In this document: piece by piece, positions 33,322-42,252 of the stretch
Layout of the letters: every line of letters begins with the position of its first letter
Numbering within the stretch: the first letter of the stretch is position 1
DNA from: JAEUJM01 sp044221555
GTDB taxonomy: Bacteria; Actinomycetota; Acidimicrobiia; Acidimicrobiales; DATDAH01
NCBI GenBank assembly: GCA_044221555.1
Contig: JBGAOY010000002.1
Span: 62,001 to 126,000 of the forward strand
DNA: 64,000 nt
Direction: 5' to 3'
The notes under the pieces: generated by a model
What the model was told of the DNA's origin: nothing
The model's input: the letters and a program-made list of their open reading frames with translations, nothing else
Database searches by the model: none
Translations under genes and position numbers: made by a program

Positions 33322-34206
33322 TCAGCGTTGCGGTGAGGCCGGCCCCGGCTCGATCGGCAGGCAGGTCGCGCAGAACTCCTCGCCGAAGGTGGTGAGGTGG
33401 ATCGAGCGACGGACGGTCTTCGGGGCCCGCCCGGCGCGCTTCATGGCCGCCACCACCTCGGGCTGCACCTCCACGACCTGGTAGCGAGCGGGCTCGACCG
33501 GCTCGCGTGAGAACCAGATCAGGCCGAGGCGGAAGAGGTTGTCCAGGTAGGACTTGGTGCGGTCGAGTCGGCGGACGCCGGCCTGCAGGCCGATCATCGA
33601 CAGGCCGTCGGCCACGAGCTCCGAGCCGATGCCGAGCGGCCGGTTGGTGCGCACGTCGACCGACGGCTGCGGGCCCTCGACGACCAGGAAGCGCAGGATC
33701 CGGGCCTCGTCGGGCGTGAGCTCGTCGAGGATGTGCTCGAAGGCGGGGTGGGTGTCGTCGGTGGCGCGCACGTCGGCCGAGCGGTGCAGCAGCTCGGCAC
33801 CGCGCGCCCGCAGCTCCTCGGTGGTCGCCCGGCGCTCGTCGGGCCGCCCGGCGCGCTCGCCGGCGGGCTCGTCGGTGACCCCGATCGTGTGGGCCAGTGC
33901 CGACCAGGCCTCGTGGGTGGCGGCACGCACCACGGGCAGCGGGGACTGGCCGTCGGCCACTGCGGCCACGACGGCCTCGCCGGTGGTGAGCGACTCGGTG
34001 GTCATCCAGCGCAGCGTCCGCCACCCCGCGCCCGCGGCGATCCGGGCCAGGCCGGGGAGCGCCTCGTAGAGCGCCTGCGGGCCGTCGCCGACGGTGCCGG
34101 CGCGGTCGGTGGCGCCGGCGCGGTCGGTGTGGTCGGTGTGGTCGGTGTGGTCGGTGTGGTCGGTGTGGTCGGTGTGGTCGGTGTGGTCGGTGTGGTCGTC
34201 GTCCAT
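33322..34206 (-). CDS. DUF4393 (Abi-alpha)-like protein with His-Thr-Asp repeat N-terminus
   Basis: A 294-residue soluble protein. It begins MDDD followed by about eight His-Thr-Asp triplets coded by a 9-bp DNA repeat. The middle and C-terminal part resembles the DUF4393/Abi-alpha family: a helical segment, then HPAFEHILDELTPDEARIL, which is its best-conserved stretch, and a C-terminal winged-helix-like region (SYLDNLFRLGLIWFSREPV). Some family members were reported with abortive-infection systems, but most are uncharacterised. ATG 34206 lies two bases after the stop of the DUF445 gene, so the two are translationally coupled. A defence role is possible, not shown. A pair CxxC (EEFCATCLP) is near the C-terminus. 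Confidence 0.65.
   Translation of the reverse strand: MDDDHTDHTDHTDHTDHTDHTDHTDHTDRAGATDRAGTVGDGPQALYEALPGLARIAAGAGWRTLRWMTTESLTTGEAVVAAVADGQSPLPVVRAATHEAWSALAHTIGVTDEPAGERAGRPDERRATTEELRARGAELLHRSADVRATDDTHPAFEHILDELTPDEARILRFLVVEGPQPSVDVRTNRPLGIGSELVADGLSMIGLQAGVRRLDRTKSYLDNLFRLGLIWFSREPVEPARYQVVEVQPEVVAAMKRAGRAPKTVRRSIHLTTFGEEFCATCLPIEPGPASPQR
34122..34193. repeat. Eight tandem copies of a 9-bp unit inside a coding region
   Basis: Eight perfect copies of GGTCGGTGT (plus strand) lie in the first codons of the DUF4393-like gene, where they encode His-Thr-Asp triplets on the minus strand. The unit length is a multiple of three, so copy-number change alters tail length without breaking the frame. 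Degenerate partial copies (GCGCGGTCGGTG) continue leftward. Confidence 0.9.
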
Positions 34207-34208
34207 GG

Positions 34209-35525
34209 TCAGACCCCGAAGATGGCCAGGTGGAGCAGGCCCGCGCCGAAGCCCAGCACGGCGCCGTGCACGAACAGCAACCACTCGTCCTGCTTGATCG
34301 CCGAGCGCAGCAGCTCGCTGAACTCGGCCGGGGGCAGGCGCCGCATCTGGGCCGCCACGAACACGCGCACCTTCTCGGCCTGCTGGCGGTTGAACGCCTC
34401 GTCCGAGAAGGCCGACGCGAAGTCGGTGGCCTCGGAGGCCACCGAGTCTCGGATGCGGTCGTAGCGGCGGGTGCCGATGGCCACTCGCACCGCGCCCTGG
34501 GCCGGGCCGAGGGCCTTGTCCACCGCGGGGCGGAGGGTGTCGGTGAGCATCTGGTACGTGCGGTCGCTCCGGGGGCCGTGCAGGAGCTCGTCGCCCACGT
34601 TCTCCAGGTTGATCACGTCGTCGGCGATCATGCGGGCGAACACGTCGCTCACCTCGGGCTGGCGCTTCATGAACAGGCCCTGCACGGTGATCGGCCCCAC
34701 CTTCCGTGGCTCGACCGGCTCGAAGATCATGGTGATGCCCAGGTAGTTCACCACGTAGCCGATCACCACGCCCCCGACCGGCAGCACCCACCAGTAGGGG
34801 AAGGCGTCGACGATGAACACCAGGAGCACCCCCATCGGGACCCCGAGGTAGAAGCCGAAGTTCGCCATGAAGCGCAGCTCGCGCCGGCCCACCTCGCGCA
34901 ACATGTCGTTCATCTTCTCGGGGTGGGCCTGGAAGTAGCGGATCACCATCAGCTTGGCGTCGATGAGCTGGTCGATGTGCTCGCCGACCTGGTCGGTGAT
35001 CTGGCGGACGATGGCGGGCAGCTCCTTGCGCACCCGCGCGTGGAGCGCCTCCTTCACCCCCGGCGGCAGGTCGTTCCACAGCTGCGGGTGCTCACGCTGC
35101 ATGATCTGGTCGACCACGTCGTCGATCTCCGCCTGGGCGGTCGCCACCAGGTGGTCCGCCACCTTGTCGGGCTCCAGCTGGTGGTAGAAGTCGCTGATGC
35201 TGCCCACCTTGGCCAGTGCCTTGTCCACCGAGATGCTGGCCATCTTGTCGACCCGGGACGGCACGATGCCCTGCCACCCCAGCCGGCCGTCGTCCGAGAT
35301 CGCGGGGATCACCTGCACCCGTCGCGGCAACAGCGGGTAGAGCAGCTTCAGGCCCGGGACCCGAACCCCGTGGAAGCGCAAGGGGTCGAACAGCATCACC
35401 ACGCCCGACCAGTTGGTGATGTAGCCGATGATCCCCGTGAACAGGGGGATCGAGATCAGGTCGACCAGGAAGTCGTGATCGCCGAGGTCGACGGCTGCCA
35501 CGCCCACCGCCACCAACTGGATCAC
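34209..35525 (-). CDS. DUF445 family membrane protein
   Basis: A 438-residue protein of the DUF445 (YheB-like) family. One N-terminal hydrophobic hairpin (LISIPLFTGIIGYITNWSGVVML) is followed by the family motif FDPLRFHGV and GLKLLYPLLPRR. A long helical part comes next, then a second membrane segment pair (GVPMGVLLVFIVDAFPYWWVLPVGGVVIGYVVNYLGITMIFEP). The repeated N-W/L-x-G-V-x-M-L/I-F-x-P pattern at both ends is typical. The C-terminal helix LFVHGAVLGFGAGLLHLAIFG is also membrane-bound. The function of the family is not established. GTG 35525 has AAGGGG upstream. The downstream DUF4393-like gene starts two bases after its stop, so they form an operon. It is divergent from the mannosidase gene. 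Confidence 0.85.
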   Translation of the reverse strand: MIQLVAVGVAAVDLGDHDFLVDLISIPLFTGIIGYITNWSGVVMLFDPLRFHGVRVPGLKLLYPLLPRRVQVIPAISDDGRLGWQGIVPSRVDKMASISVDKALAKVGSISDFYHQLEPDKVADHLVATAQAEIDDVVDQIMQREHPQLWNDLPPGVKEALHARVRKELPAIVRQITDQVGEHIDQLIDAKLMVIRYFQAHPEKMNDMLREVGRRELRFMANFGFYLGVPMGVLLVFIVDAFPYWWVLPVGGVVIGYVVNYLGITMIFEPVEPRKVGPITVQGLFMKRQPEVSDVFARMIADDVINLENVGDELLHGPRSDRTYQMLTDTLRPAVDKALGPAQGAVRVAIGTRRYDRIRDSVASEATDFASAFSDEAFNRQQAEKVRVFVAAQMRRLPPAEFSELLRSAIKQDEWLLFVHGAVLGFGAGLLHLAIFGV

Positions 35526-35691
35526 CGTGCGTTGCCCCTTCGTCGTCGCCGCCCGACCGCGGCAGATCCTACGGGGCGGGGGGTGGTGGTGTGGAGGACG
35601 AGGGTGCGCCGGGGAACGGCCACCGCGCGCGCCGTCGGGACGGGACGTTCGACCCTGGGCGCCGGCGCCGTGGACCTGCTGTGCTGGGGCC

Positions 35692-38283
35692 ATGACCGAC
35701 GTGGTGCTGGTGTCGCACACCCACTGGGACCGGGAGTGGTACCGGACCTTCGAGGCCTTCCGGGCGCGACTGGTCGACACGGTCGACCGGGTGCTCGACC
35801 TGCTGGCCGTCGATCCCGGGTGGCGGTTCCTGCTCGATGGCCAGGCCATCGTGGTGGAGGACTACGTGGCCGTCCGCCCCGAGCGTCGCGCCGAGCTCGA
35901 GGCGGCGGTCGCCGCCGGTCGCCTGGCGGTGGGGCCCTGGTACGTGCAGCCCGACTCGCTGCTGCCCGGCGGTGAGGCCCACGTCCGCAACCTGCTGGAG
36001 GGCCGCCGGGTGGCGCTGGCCGCGGGCGGGTGCTCGGCGGTGGCCTACACCCCCGACTCGTTCGGCCACCCGGCTCAATTCCCTGCGCTCTTCGCCGGGT
36101 TCGGCCTCGGGCCGTTCGTGTACTGGCGCGGCAACGGCAACGAGCTCGATCGCCTCGGCCCCGTCTACCGGTGGGTGGCGCCCAGCGGCGACGGGGTCAT
36201 CGCCTACCACCTGGGCCGGGGCTACTTCGCGGCCGCCTGCCTGCCCGCGGACCCGGCCGAGGCCGCCGAAGGCCTGGCCGGGGTGCTGGACCGGCTCGGT
36301 GACGTGACCCGGGCGCCGGTGGTGCTGATGAACGGCATCGACCACATGCTGCCCGACCCCCACACGGGGGCGGTGGCCGCGGCCCTCGCGGCACGAACCG
36401 GCCGGAAGGTGCGTCGCGGCCTCCTCGACGACCTGCGCGGTGCGATCGACGAGTCCGATCGAGCCGAGTTCACGGGCGAGTTGGTGGGCGCCAAGGTGGC
36501 CAACCTGCTGCCCGGGGTGTGGTCGACCCGCCTCGGGTTGAAACTGGCCAACCGCGCCGCGGAGCGTGCCCTGCTGGCGTGGGCCGAGCCCTGGGCCGCG
36601 CTCGGCGGCCTCCTGGGCCTGCCCGACGAACGCCCGTCGGTGCGGGCGGCCTGGCGGGCGCTGCTGGCCAACCAGGCCCACGATTCGATCTGCGGGTGCT
36701 CGCAGGACGAGGTGCACCGCCAGATGCAGGGCCGGTACGCCACCGCCACCGAGTTGGCCGATCAGACCGCCGGTCGGGTGCTCGAGCGGCTGGCCGGCCT
36801 CGGTGCCGAGCGACGGGTGCCCTGGTCCACCGAGCTCGACATCGCGGTGTTCAACCCCTCACCCGTGGCCCGCACCGACGTGGTGCGGGTGGCGCTCGAC
36901 GGCCACCCCGTCTACCAGGTGTCGGACATGGGTGGGGACATCCACCCGCTGACCCTGATCGACGGCACCAACGCCGGCTACGAGGCCGACGGCGCCCCGG
37001 TGCGGGCCGTGCCCGCCGAGGACCCGCGCCGCATGCGGATGTTCGAGGGGATGCCGGGCCTCGACCTGGAGCTGGTGGTGGCCGACGTGCCCGCGTTCGG
37101 TTGGCGCCGGGTGCACCTGGCGCCGTCGGAGCCCCATCCGGATCTCACCGACGACGGCCGGCGCATCGAGTCGGGCGACCTGTCGGTGCAGGTCGACGAC
37201 GACGGGACGCTCACGGTCGGCGCCCGCGGGCGGGTGTTCTCCGGGCTCGGGGCCCTCGAGGACGTGGGGGATCGCGGCGACACCTACGACGCCGACCCGG
37301 TGGGCGCTGACGTGGGCGCCGTGCCCGTGGCCGTCTCGGTGCTCAGGCACCGCCACGCCTCGGGCCTCCAGCGCCTCGTCGTCGACCGGCGCCTGGCGGT
37401 TCCGGCCGGCCTGACCCAGGCACGTGACGGTCGGCGGGACGACACGGTGCCGGTCACGGTGCGGCTCGAGGCCCGGGTGGCACCCGGCGTGGATCGGATC
37501 GACCTGCATGTGGAGGTGACCAACCCGGCCCACGACCACCGCCTCCGGATGCTCTTCCCCACCGGCACCCCCGTCGAGCACTTCCGGGCGGCGACCACCT
37601 TCGACGTGGCCGAGCGGTCGACCGCTCCGCCCGACGACGAGGGGTGGCAGCACCCCGCGCCCCGCACGTTCCCCCATCAGGGCTGGATCGAGGCCCATGG
37701 TCTGGTGGTGGGTGCCCCGGGCCTCCCCGAGGCCGAGGTGACGGCAGCCGGCACCATCGCGGTCACCCTGCTGCGGGCGGTGGGTTGGCTGGCCCGTCTC
37801 GACCCGACGACCCGCCCCATCCCCGCCGGCCCCGGGCTGGTGACCCCCGAGGCGCAGTGCCCGGCGGGCATCGAGGCAGACCTCTTCCTGCGCATCCTCG
37901 ACGAGGGTCTCGACGTGGCCGCCGTCGCGGCCGACGCGTCCTACGACGAGGTCGCGTTCCGTGCGGTGCCCGCCGGTGCCGACCCGGTGCTGGCCCCCGA
38001 TCGCAGCCTGGTCCGGGTCGAGCCGGCCGGTGTGGTGCTCTCGGCGCTCAAGCCGGCCGACGACGGCGCCGGGATGGTGCTCCGCCTCTCGAACCCCGGC
38101 ACCAGGCCCGTCGACGCCACCATCATCCTGGGCGTGCCGATCGAGGAGGTGGTGTCGGTCCGACTCGACGAGACGCCCGACGGCGGTGCGGTGGAGCTCG
38201 ACGGCGACACGCTGCGGATCACGGTGGGCCCCCACGGCCTGCGGGGCGTGCGGGTGCGCGGCCCGGTGGCGGGGACGGCCTGA
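35692..38283 (+). CDS. GH38 alpha-mannosidase
   Basis: An 863-residue cytoplasmic glycoside hydrolase of family 38, which removes alpha-linked mannose by a retaining, zinc-dependent mechanism. The N-terminal metal motif is HTHWDREW (residues 9-16). The nucleophile aspartate lies in YTPDSFGHPAQFP, and a further metal histidine in NQAHDSICGCSQDEVH, the characteristic alpha-mannosidase middle-domain block. The C-terminal 450 residues are the usual beta domains. There is no signal peptide. ATG 35692 starts right at the catalytic domain; the open frame upstream is divergent-promoter DNA. Family members in bacteria trim mannans or glycoprotein glycans and act on 2-O-mannosylglycerate. No transporter or mannan gene is near, so the substrate is open. 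Confidence 0.9.
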   Translation: MTDVVLVSHTHWDREWYRTFEAFRARLVDTVDRVLDLLAVDPGWRFLLDGQAIVVEDYVAVRPERRAELEAAVAAGRLAVGPWYVQPDSLLPGGEAHVRNLLEGRRVALAAGGCSAVAYTPDSFGHPAQFPALFAGFGLGPFVYWRGNGNELDRLGPVYRWVAPSGDGVIAYHLGRGYFAAACLPADPAEAAEGLAGVLDRLGDVTRAPVVLMNGIDHMLPDPHTGAVAAALAARTGRKVRRGLLDDLRGAIDESDRAEFTGELVGAKVANLLPGVWSTRLGLKLANRAAERALLAWAEPWAALGGLLGLPDERPSVRAAWRALLANQAHDSICGCSQDEVHRQMQGRYATATELADQTAGRVLERLAGLGAERRVPWSTELDIAVFNPSPVARTDVVRVALDGHPVYQVSDMGGDIHPLTLIDGTNAGYEADGAPVRAVPAEDPRRMRMFEGMPGLDLELVVADVPAFGWRRVHLAPSEPHPDLTDDGRRIESGDLSVQVDDDGTLTVGARGRVFSGLGALEDVGDRGDTYDADPVGADVGAVPVAVSVLRHRHASGLQRLVVDRRLAVPAGLTQARDGRRDDTVPVTVRLEARVAPGVDRIDLHVEVTNPAHDHRLRMLFPTGTPVEHFRAATTFDVAERSTAPPDDEGWQHPAPRTFPHQGWIEAHGLVVGAPGLPEAEVTAAGTIAVTLLRAVGWLARLDPTTRPIPAGPGLVTPEAQCPAGIEADLFLRILDEGLDVAAVAADASYDEVAFRAVPAGADPVLAPDRSLVRVEPAGVVLSALKPADDGAGMVLRLSNPGTRPVDATIILGVPIEEVVSVRLDETPDGGAVELDGDTLRITVGPHGLRGVRVRGPVAGTA

Positions 38284-38306
38284 CGGGTCGGCGGCGTCCG
38301 AGCGGA

Positions 38307-38360
38307 CGACCCCTCAGCTGGGTGTCGCCGCGATTCGGTCGACCCCTCAGCTGGGCGTCG
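38307..38360. repeat. Duplicated 21-bp segment spanning a stop codon
   Basis: Copies at 38307-38327 and 38340-38360 read CGACCCCTCAGCTGGGYGTCG and differ at one base. The right copy contains the TGA stop of the histidine-kinase gene on the minus strand. The left copy repeats the last codons, the stop and the following bases. It fills most of the gap between two convergent genes. AGCTGAGG/CCTCAGCT gives weak local dyad symmetry. Confidence 0.7.
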
Positions 38361-40062
38361 GCACGACCCAGGTGAGCACGGTGCCCGTCACCGGGCCCGG
38401 CGAGATGGTCACCGTGCCGCCGTGGGCCGAGGCCCGCTCGTTCATGTTGCGCAGGCCGTTGCCCCTCGGCGCGTCGGCATCGATGCCGACGCCGTCGTCG
38501 GCGATCGTCATCGTCACGGCGGTGTCGACCCGGATGTCGACCTGAACCGTCTGGGCCCCGGCGTGGCGGGCCACGTTCGAGAGAGCCTCGCGCAGGGTGG
38601 CGACCATGTCGGAGGCGAGGCCGTCGGCGATGACCGTGTCGACCGGCCCGTCGAACGACAGCCGCGGCTCGTGGCCGATGGCCCGGCTGGCCTCCTCGAC
38701 CACGCCGAGGGCGTGGCGCCGGAACGTCTCGGCCGACCCGCGGTCGCTCTCGACGTTGAAGATCGCCGTGCGGATGTGGCGGACGATGTCGTCGAGGCGA
38801 TCGACGGCGTCCTCGACTCGCCGGCGGGCCTCGGGCTCGGCGATCAGCCTGGCTGCGCCCTGCAGGGTCAGGCCGGTGGCGAAGACGCCCTGGATCACCG
38901 TGTCGTGCAGCTCGCGACCGATGCGGTCGCGGTCCTCGAGGAGCGCCATGTCCTGCAGGAGCGCGCGCTGGCCCTCGTGCTGGACCACCAGGCTGACCTG
39001 GTCGGCGAACGAGGTGACGAGCGCCTGCTCGGCCGGTGAGAACGGCCTCGCCCCCACATCCCGGCCCACCATCAGCGTGCCGATGGCGTCGCCGCCGGCG
39101 TGGAGGGGCACGAACAGTGCGGGCCCGACGGTGCCGAGTTGCTGGAACGGGCCCTTGCGGTGGTCCACCGATGCGTCCTCCACCATGGCCGGTGTCCCCG
39201 AGGCGAGCACCTGTCCCGAGACGCTCCGGGAGCCGTCGAACACCAGATGTTCGATGCGCTCGGCGCCGTCCCCCTCGGCGATGGCCACGATCAGCTGTTC
39301 GGGGGACCGGGTGGGCAGCGCGATCGCGGTGACCTCGCTGCCGGCCAACTGCTGGGCGCGGCGGGTGATCTCGCGCAGGATGTCGTCGCGGCCGGCGCCG
39401 CTGAGCAGCGCCGCGGCCACGTGCTGGAACGCGGCCAGCGTGGCCTGGCGGCGCTCGGTCTCCTGGTAGAGGCGAGCGTTCTCGATGGCCACCGCGGCGG
39501 CCGCGGCGAGGCCCTCCACCAGTTCCTGGTCGATGTCGCTGAAGGCTTCGGCGTCGGTCTTGTCGGTGAGGTACAGGTTGCCGAACACCCGGTCACGGAT
39601 GCGGATCGGGACACCCAGGAACGAGGTCATGGGCGGGTGCCTGGGCGGGAACCCGGCACTGTCGGGGTCCTCGTGCAGGTCGGCGAGACGTCGGCTCGAG
39701 CCCTCCTCGATGATCGAGCCCAGCAGCCCGAGGCCCTTGGGGAGCGACCCGATGGCCCGGTGGGCGTCGTCGTCGATGCCGACGGTGATGAACTCGGTGA
39801 GGTAGGTGCCGGTCTCGTCGAGCACGCCCAGCGCGCCGTACTGGGCGCTCACCAGCGAGACCGCCGCCTCCGTGATGCGGCGCAGCGTGGACGCCAACTC
39901 GAGGTCGGACCCCACCGTGAGCACCGCGTCGAGCAGCCCGCGCAGACTCTTGGCGCCCACGTGCCGGCTGGGCGGCTCCCACTGATCAGTCGATCTCACG
40001 AGCTGCTGCGCCGGGTTGCAGGGTGGTTGGGCATGGTCCTCCCCAACCGTGCGGTCGGACAC
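38347..40062 (-). CDS. GAF-domain sensor histidine kinase (HisKA_3, DevS/LiaS-like)
   Basis: A 571-residue cytosolic sensor kinase. There are two GAF domains (about residues 40-180 and 205-350; the first includes SAQYGALGVLDETGTYLTEF and FLGVPIRIRDRVFGNLYLTD, the layout of DevS/DosT). They are followed by the dimerisation/phosphoacceptor helix EDRDRIGRELHDTVIQGVF with the histidine in ELHD, and an HATPase_c domain with LREALSNVARHA (N box) and IADDGVGID (G1 box). The GAF domains of DevS relatives sense haem-bound gas or redox state; whether these bind haem cannot be said. GTG 40062 is chosen because GGAGG lies 11 bases upstream; a GTG 12 codons earlier is possible. No response-regulator gene is adjacent, so it is an orphan. 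Confidence 0.88.
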   Translation of the reverse strand: MSDRTVGEDHAQPPCNPAQQLVRSTDQWEPPSRHVGAKSLRGLLDAVLTVGSDLELASTLRRITEAAVSLVSAQYGALGVLDETGTYLTEFITVGIDDDAHRAIGSLPKGLGLLGSIIEEGSSRRLADLHEDPDSAGFPPRHPPMTSFLGVPIRIRDRVFGNLYLTDKTDAEAFSDIDQELVEGLAAAAAVAIENARLYQETERRQATLAAFQHVAAALLSGAGRDDILREITRRAQQLAGSEVTAIALPTRSPEQLIVAIAEGDGAERIEHLVFDGSRSVSGQVLASGTPAMVEDASVDHRKGPFQQLGTVGPALFVPLHAGGDAIGTLMVGRDVGARPFSPAEQALVTSFADQVSLVVQHEGQRALLQDMALLEDRDRIGRELHDTVIQGVFATGLTLQGAARLIAEPEARRRVEDAVDRLDDIVRHIRTAIFNVESDRGSAETFRRHALGVVEEASRAIGHEPRLSFDGPVDTVIADGLASDMVATLREALSNVARHAGAQTVQVDIRVDTAVTMTIADDGVGIDADAPRGNGLRNMNERASAHGGTVTISPGPVTGTVLTWVVPTPS

Positions 40063-40269
40063 ATCAGTGAAATCCTCCGTGGGCAGTGCACGATACACCT
40101 AGTAACCGGCTGACGGCGCTCGATCGCATTGCCGGCGTTCGCGCCATACGCCGGTCTGCCGCGCTCGATCTGCAGGTCGAGCGCGTGGGCGATGCCGCCG
40201 TCGGGGACCACCTGGATGCCGCATCGACGGCGTGCCGACCCGCCCTCGACCAGCGAACGGGCGTTCGCT

Positions 40270-41742
40270 ATGGTCGGCCCGGTGGAGGTGGCGACGATCG
40301 CGGGGGTGCGGCTGTGCTGGGACCCGGCAGCCGCACCCGCCCGCCTCACCGTGGAACGGCCCGCCGCCGTGCCTCCCCACCCGCCGGCGACGCTGCACTT
40401 CAGGGTCGACGCGGGTCGCGTGCGGGTGAGCCTGGCGCTGCTCGAGGGTCGCCGTGAGATCGACGTGTCCATCCAGCCCGCGGTCGTCGTCACGGCGGTG
40501 GGCGCGGGGATGTCAGCGTCCGAGGCCGCCTGCCGGTGCCTCAGCGGCTGGCTCGTCGCGCTGGCCCGTGCCGAGGGAACATGGCGCCCTGCGCCCGGCG
40601 CGACCACCAACCTGCTGGCCACCGTGGCCGGGGGCGCGTTCCCCCTCCTGGGCGCGGCGTTCGACCGGGGCGCGGCGCCGGTCGGCGAGGTGCCGCGGTG
40701 GGCCGCTCCGGTGGTGGCGCGCCCCGACGCGCGCTCGGGGGCGGCTCACGCCTTCGGTCCACGGGCGACCCGTCCCGTGATCGTCGGTCTGGCGGCCAGC
40801 CTGGTGGGAACCGACCCTGGGTGCCCCGTGGCCCTGTACCCGCTGGGGCTCGGACTGATGGCACCGGCGTTGGCCCCCGATCGCCTGGCTCGCGTGTTGC
40901 GGGCCGAGGGCCCCGGCAGGCGACCCGAGGAGTGGCCCGACGGTGAAGTGGTGCGCGCCGCGCAACGACTCACCCCCGGCCTCGGCGAGCACCGCACCGA
41001 GCGGCTGCTGGTCGATGCCGCCACGGTCGATCGCGGGCCCACCCTCCTGGTGGACGCACTGCGCGCCTACGAGCTGGTGCGCCACCGACTGGGCCGGCGC
41101 GTGCCCACCCGGCTCGTCGAGTTCCGCGACCACTGCGCCGCGCTGATGCCTCCGGACCCCAACCCCAACGGGCTCGCGGCGCCACCCCGGCGGCGCGCCC
41201 ACCCTCGCCCCGCACCCGCCACCCCGACCGCAGGACGATCGGCGGTCACCCCGCCGGGGCCGCGGCCCCCGAGCCGAGCCGGGTCGCCCGTCGTGCCCAC
41301 CGGCGTCGAGCGGCGACGGGCCCAGCACCGGGCGCCGGTCACCAGTTGTGACTCGGTCGAGATCAACGCGCCGCTCGTCCATCCGCCGGCGGTGATGGCC
41401 CTGGCCGGCCGCGGCGTGCCGGGGGCCGCCGATCGCCTGCGCTTCGTGGTGCCCCGGACGGCCGCTGAGCTCTCGACCTGGGGGAGCCGGCTGCAGAACT
41501 GCATCGGCAGCTTCGGTCCTGCCGTGCACGAGGGTCGGGCACGGTTGCTCGGTGTCGAGGTCGACGATCGGCTCGGGTACTGCATCGACGTGCGGCCCGA
41601 CGGCGCCATCCGCCAGTTCCTCGGGGCCCACAACCGGCAGGTGCCCGCCATCGATCGGCTGGCGGTGGTGCATGCCCTTGCGCGCGCCGGCGTCGTCGAC
41701 CGGGACCTCGCCGTGAACCGGCCCTGGTTCGAGCCCGCATGA
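40270..41742 (+). CDS. PcfJ-like domain protein
   Basis: A 490-residue soluble protein. The first 300 residues have no motif I recognise, and residues about 300-370 form a basic, Pro/Arg-rich linker. The C-terminal about 110 residues match the pattern of the PcfJ domain of conjugative-plasmid and related proteins: ELSTWGSRLQNCIGSFGPAV, then HEGRARLLGVEV, GYCIDVRPDGAIRQFLGAHN. The function of PcfJ domains is not established. ATG 40270 is the first start past the divergent promoter zone; a GTG at 40282 is an alternative. Its stop overlaps the start of a 48-codon Cys-rich gene as ATGA, with the globin gene next, so the three form a likely operon. It is divergent from the histidine-kinase gene across 207 bp. 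Confidence 0.6.
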   Translation: MVGPVEVATIAGVRLCWDPAAAPARLTVERPAAVPPHPPATLHFRVDAGRVRVSLALLEGRREIDVSIQPAVVVTAVGAGMSASEAACRCLSGWLVALARAEGTWRPAPGATTNLLATVAGGAFPLLGAAFDRGAAPVGEVPRWAAPVVARPDARSGAAHAFGPRATRPVIVGLAASLVGTDPGCPVALYPLGLGLMAPALAPDRLARVLRAEGPGRRPEEWPDGEVVRAAQRLTPGLGEHRTERLLVDAATVDRGPTLLVDALRAYELVRHRLGRRVPTRLVEFRDHCAALMPPDPNPNGLAAPPRRRAHPRPAPATPTAGRSAVTPPGPRPPSRAGSPVVPTGVERRRAQHRAPVTSCDSVEINAPLVHPPAVMALAGRGVPGAADRLRFVVPRTAAELSTWGSRLQNCIGSFGPAVHEGRARLLGVEVDDRLGYCIDVRPDGAIRQFLGAHNRQVPAIDRLAVVHALARAGVVDRDLAVNRPWFEPA

Positions 41743-41885
41743 CCACGCATGTCCTCGAGCGCCACTTCGTCGAGGATCGCGTCGCGTTCTGCGCCGACTG
41801 CGCGGCCTGGTCGACGGAGAGGACCTTCTGCCCTTGCGCATCGGCGCGGCACGGCGTTTGCTGTGGGCATGCCCGCGGCTGGTGA
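41739..41885 (+). CDS. 48-residue Cys-rich putative zinc-binding protein
   Basis: The frame begins at ATG 41739, overlapping the stop of the PcfJ-like gene as ATGA, and ends at TGA 41883-41885, 17 bases into the globin gene. The product has seven cysteines in an ordered pattern: FCADCAAW, FCPCAS and GVCCGHARGW. This is a typical layout for a small structural zinc site. Codons are GC-ending through most of its length, as in real genes of this genome. The overlap implies translational coupling with the PcfJ-like protein. I know no named family for it and give no function. Confidence 0.55.
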   Translation: MTTHVLERHFVEDRVAFCADCAAWSTERTFCPCASARHGVCCGHARGW

Positions 41886-42252
41886 GGATCTTCTCGAGGA
41901 ACTCGGCGGTGAGGGGGCGCTCGATGAGATCGTCACGGCCTTCTACGCCCGCCTCGTGGCCGACCCCGACCTCGGCCCCGTGTTCGCCGGGGTCGACGTG
42001 GACCGGCTGGTGCACATGCAACAGGAGTTCCTCGCCGCGGCCTTCGGCACGTCCGACCACGTGGCCGGCGCCGATCTGAGGACGGCCCACGCCCGCCGCC
42101 AGATCTCGGGCCGGCACTTCTCGCGTTTCGTCGAGCTCTTCGTCGACACGCTCGTCGACCGGGGGGTGCCCGCCGAGACCCTCGACCGGGTGTCGGAGCG
42201 TCTGGCCCTGTACGTGGACGATGTGGTGGGCCAGTACGGCGCGTCGGGCTGA
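41869..42252 (+). CDS. Truncated haemoglobin (group I-like)
   Basis: A 127-residue 2-on-2 globin. It opens with LLEELGGEGALDEIVTAFYARLVADP, the classic N-terminal part of truncated haemoglobins. DLGPVFAGVDVDRLVHMQQEFL follows, with the family's phenylalanine and the B/E-helix region. The proximal histidine is expected in LRTAHARRQISGRHFSRFV, with FVDTLVDRGVPAE after it. Such globins bind oxygen or nitric oxide and often detoxify NO. ATG 41869 starts exactly at the globin fold; a longer frame upstream encodes Ser/Arg-rich residues and overlaps the Cys-rich gene. The ribosome site is weak, which fits re-initiation after the Cys-rich gene. Confidence 0.85.
   Translation: MPAAGEDLLEELGGEGALDEIVTAFYARLVADPDLGPVFAGVDVDRLVHMQQEFLAAAFGTSDHVAGADLRTAHARRQISGRHFSRFVELFVDTLVDRGVPAETLDRVSERLALYVDDVVGQYGASG

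Noticed and set aside
34122..34193. Possible CRISPR-like or minisatellite locus
   Set aside because: The 9-bp units are contiguous without spacers and lie in a coding frame, so it is a simple coding repeat.
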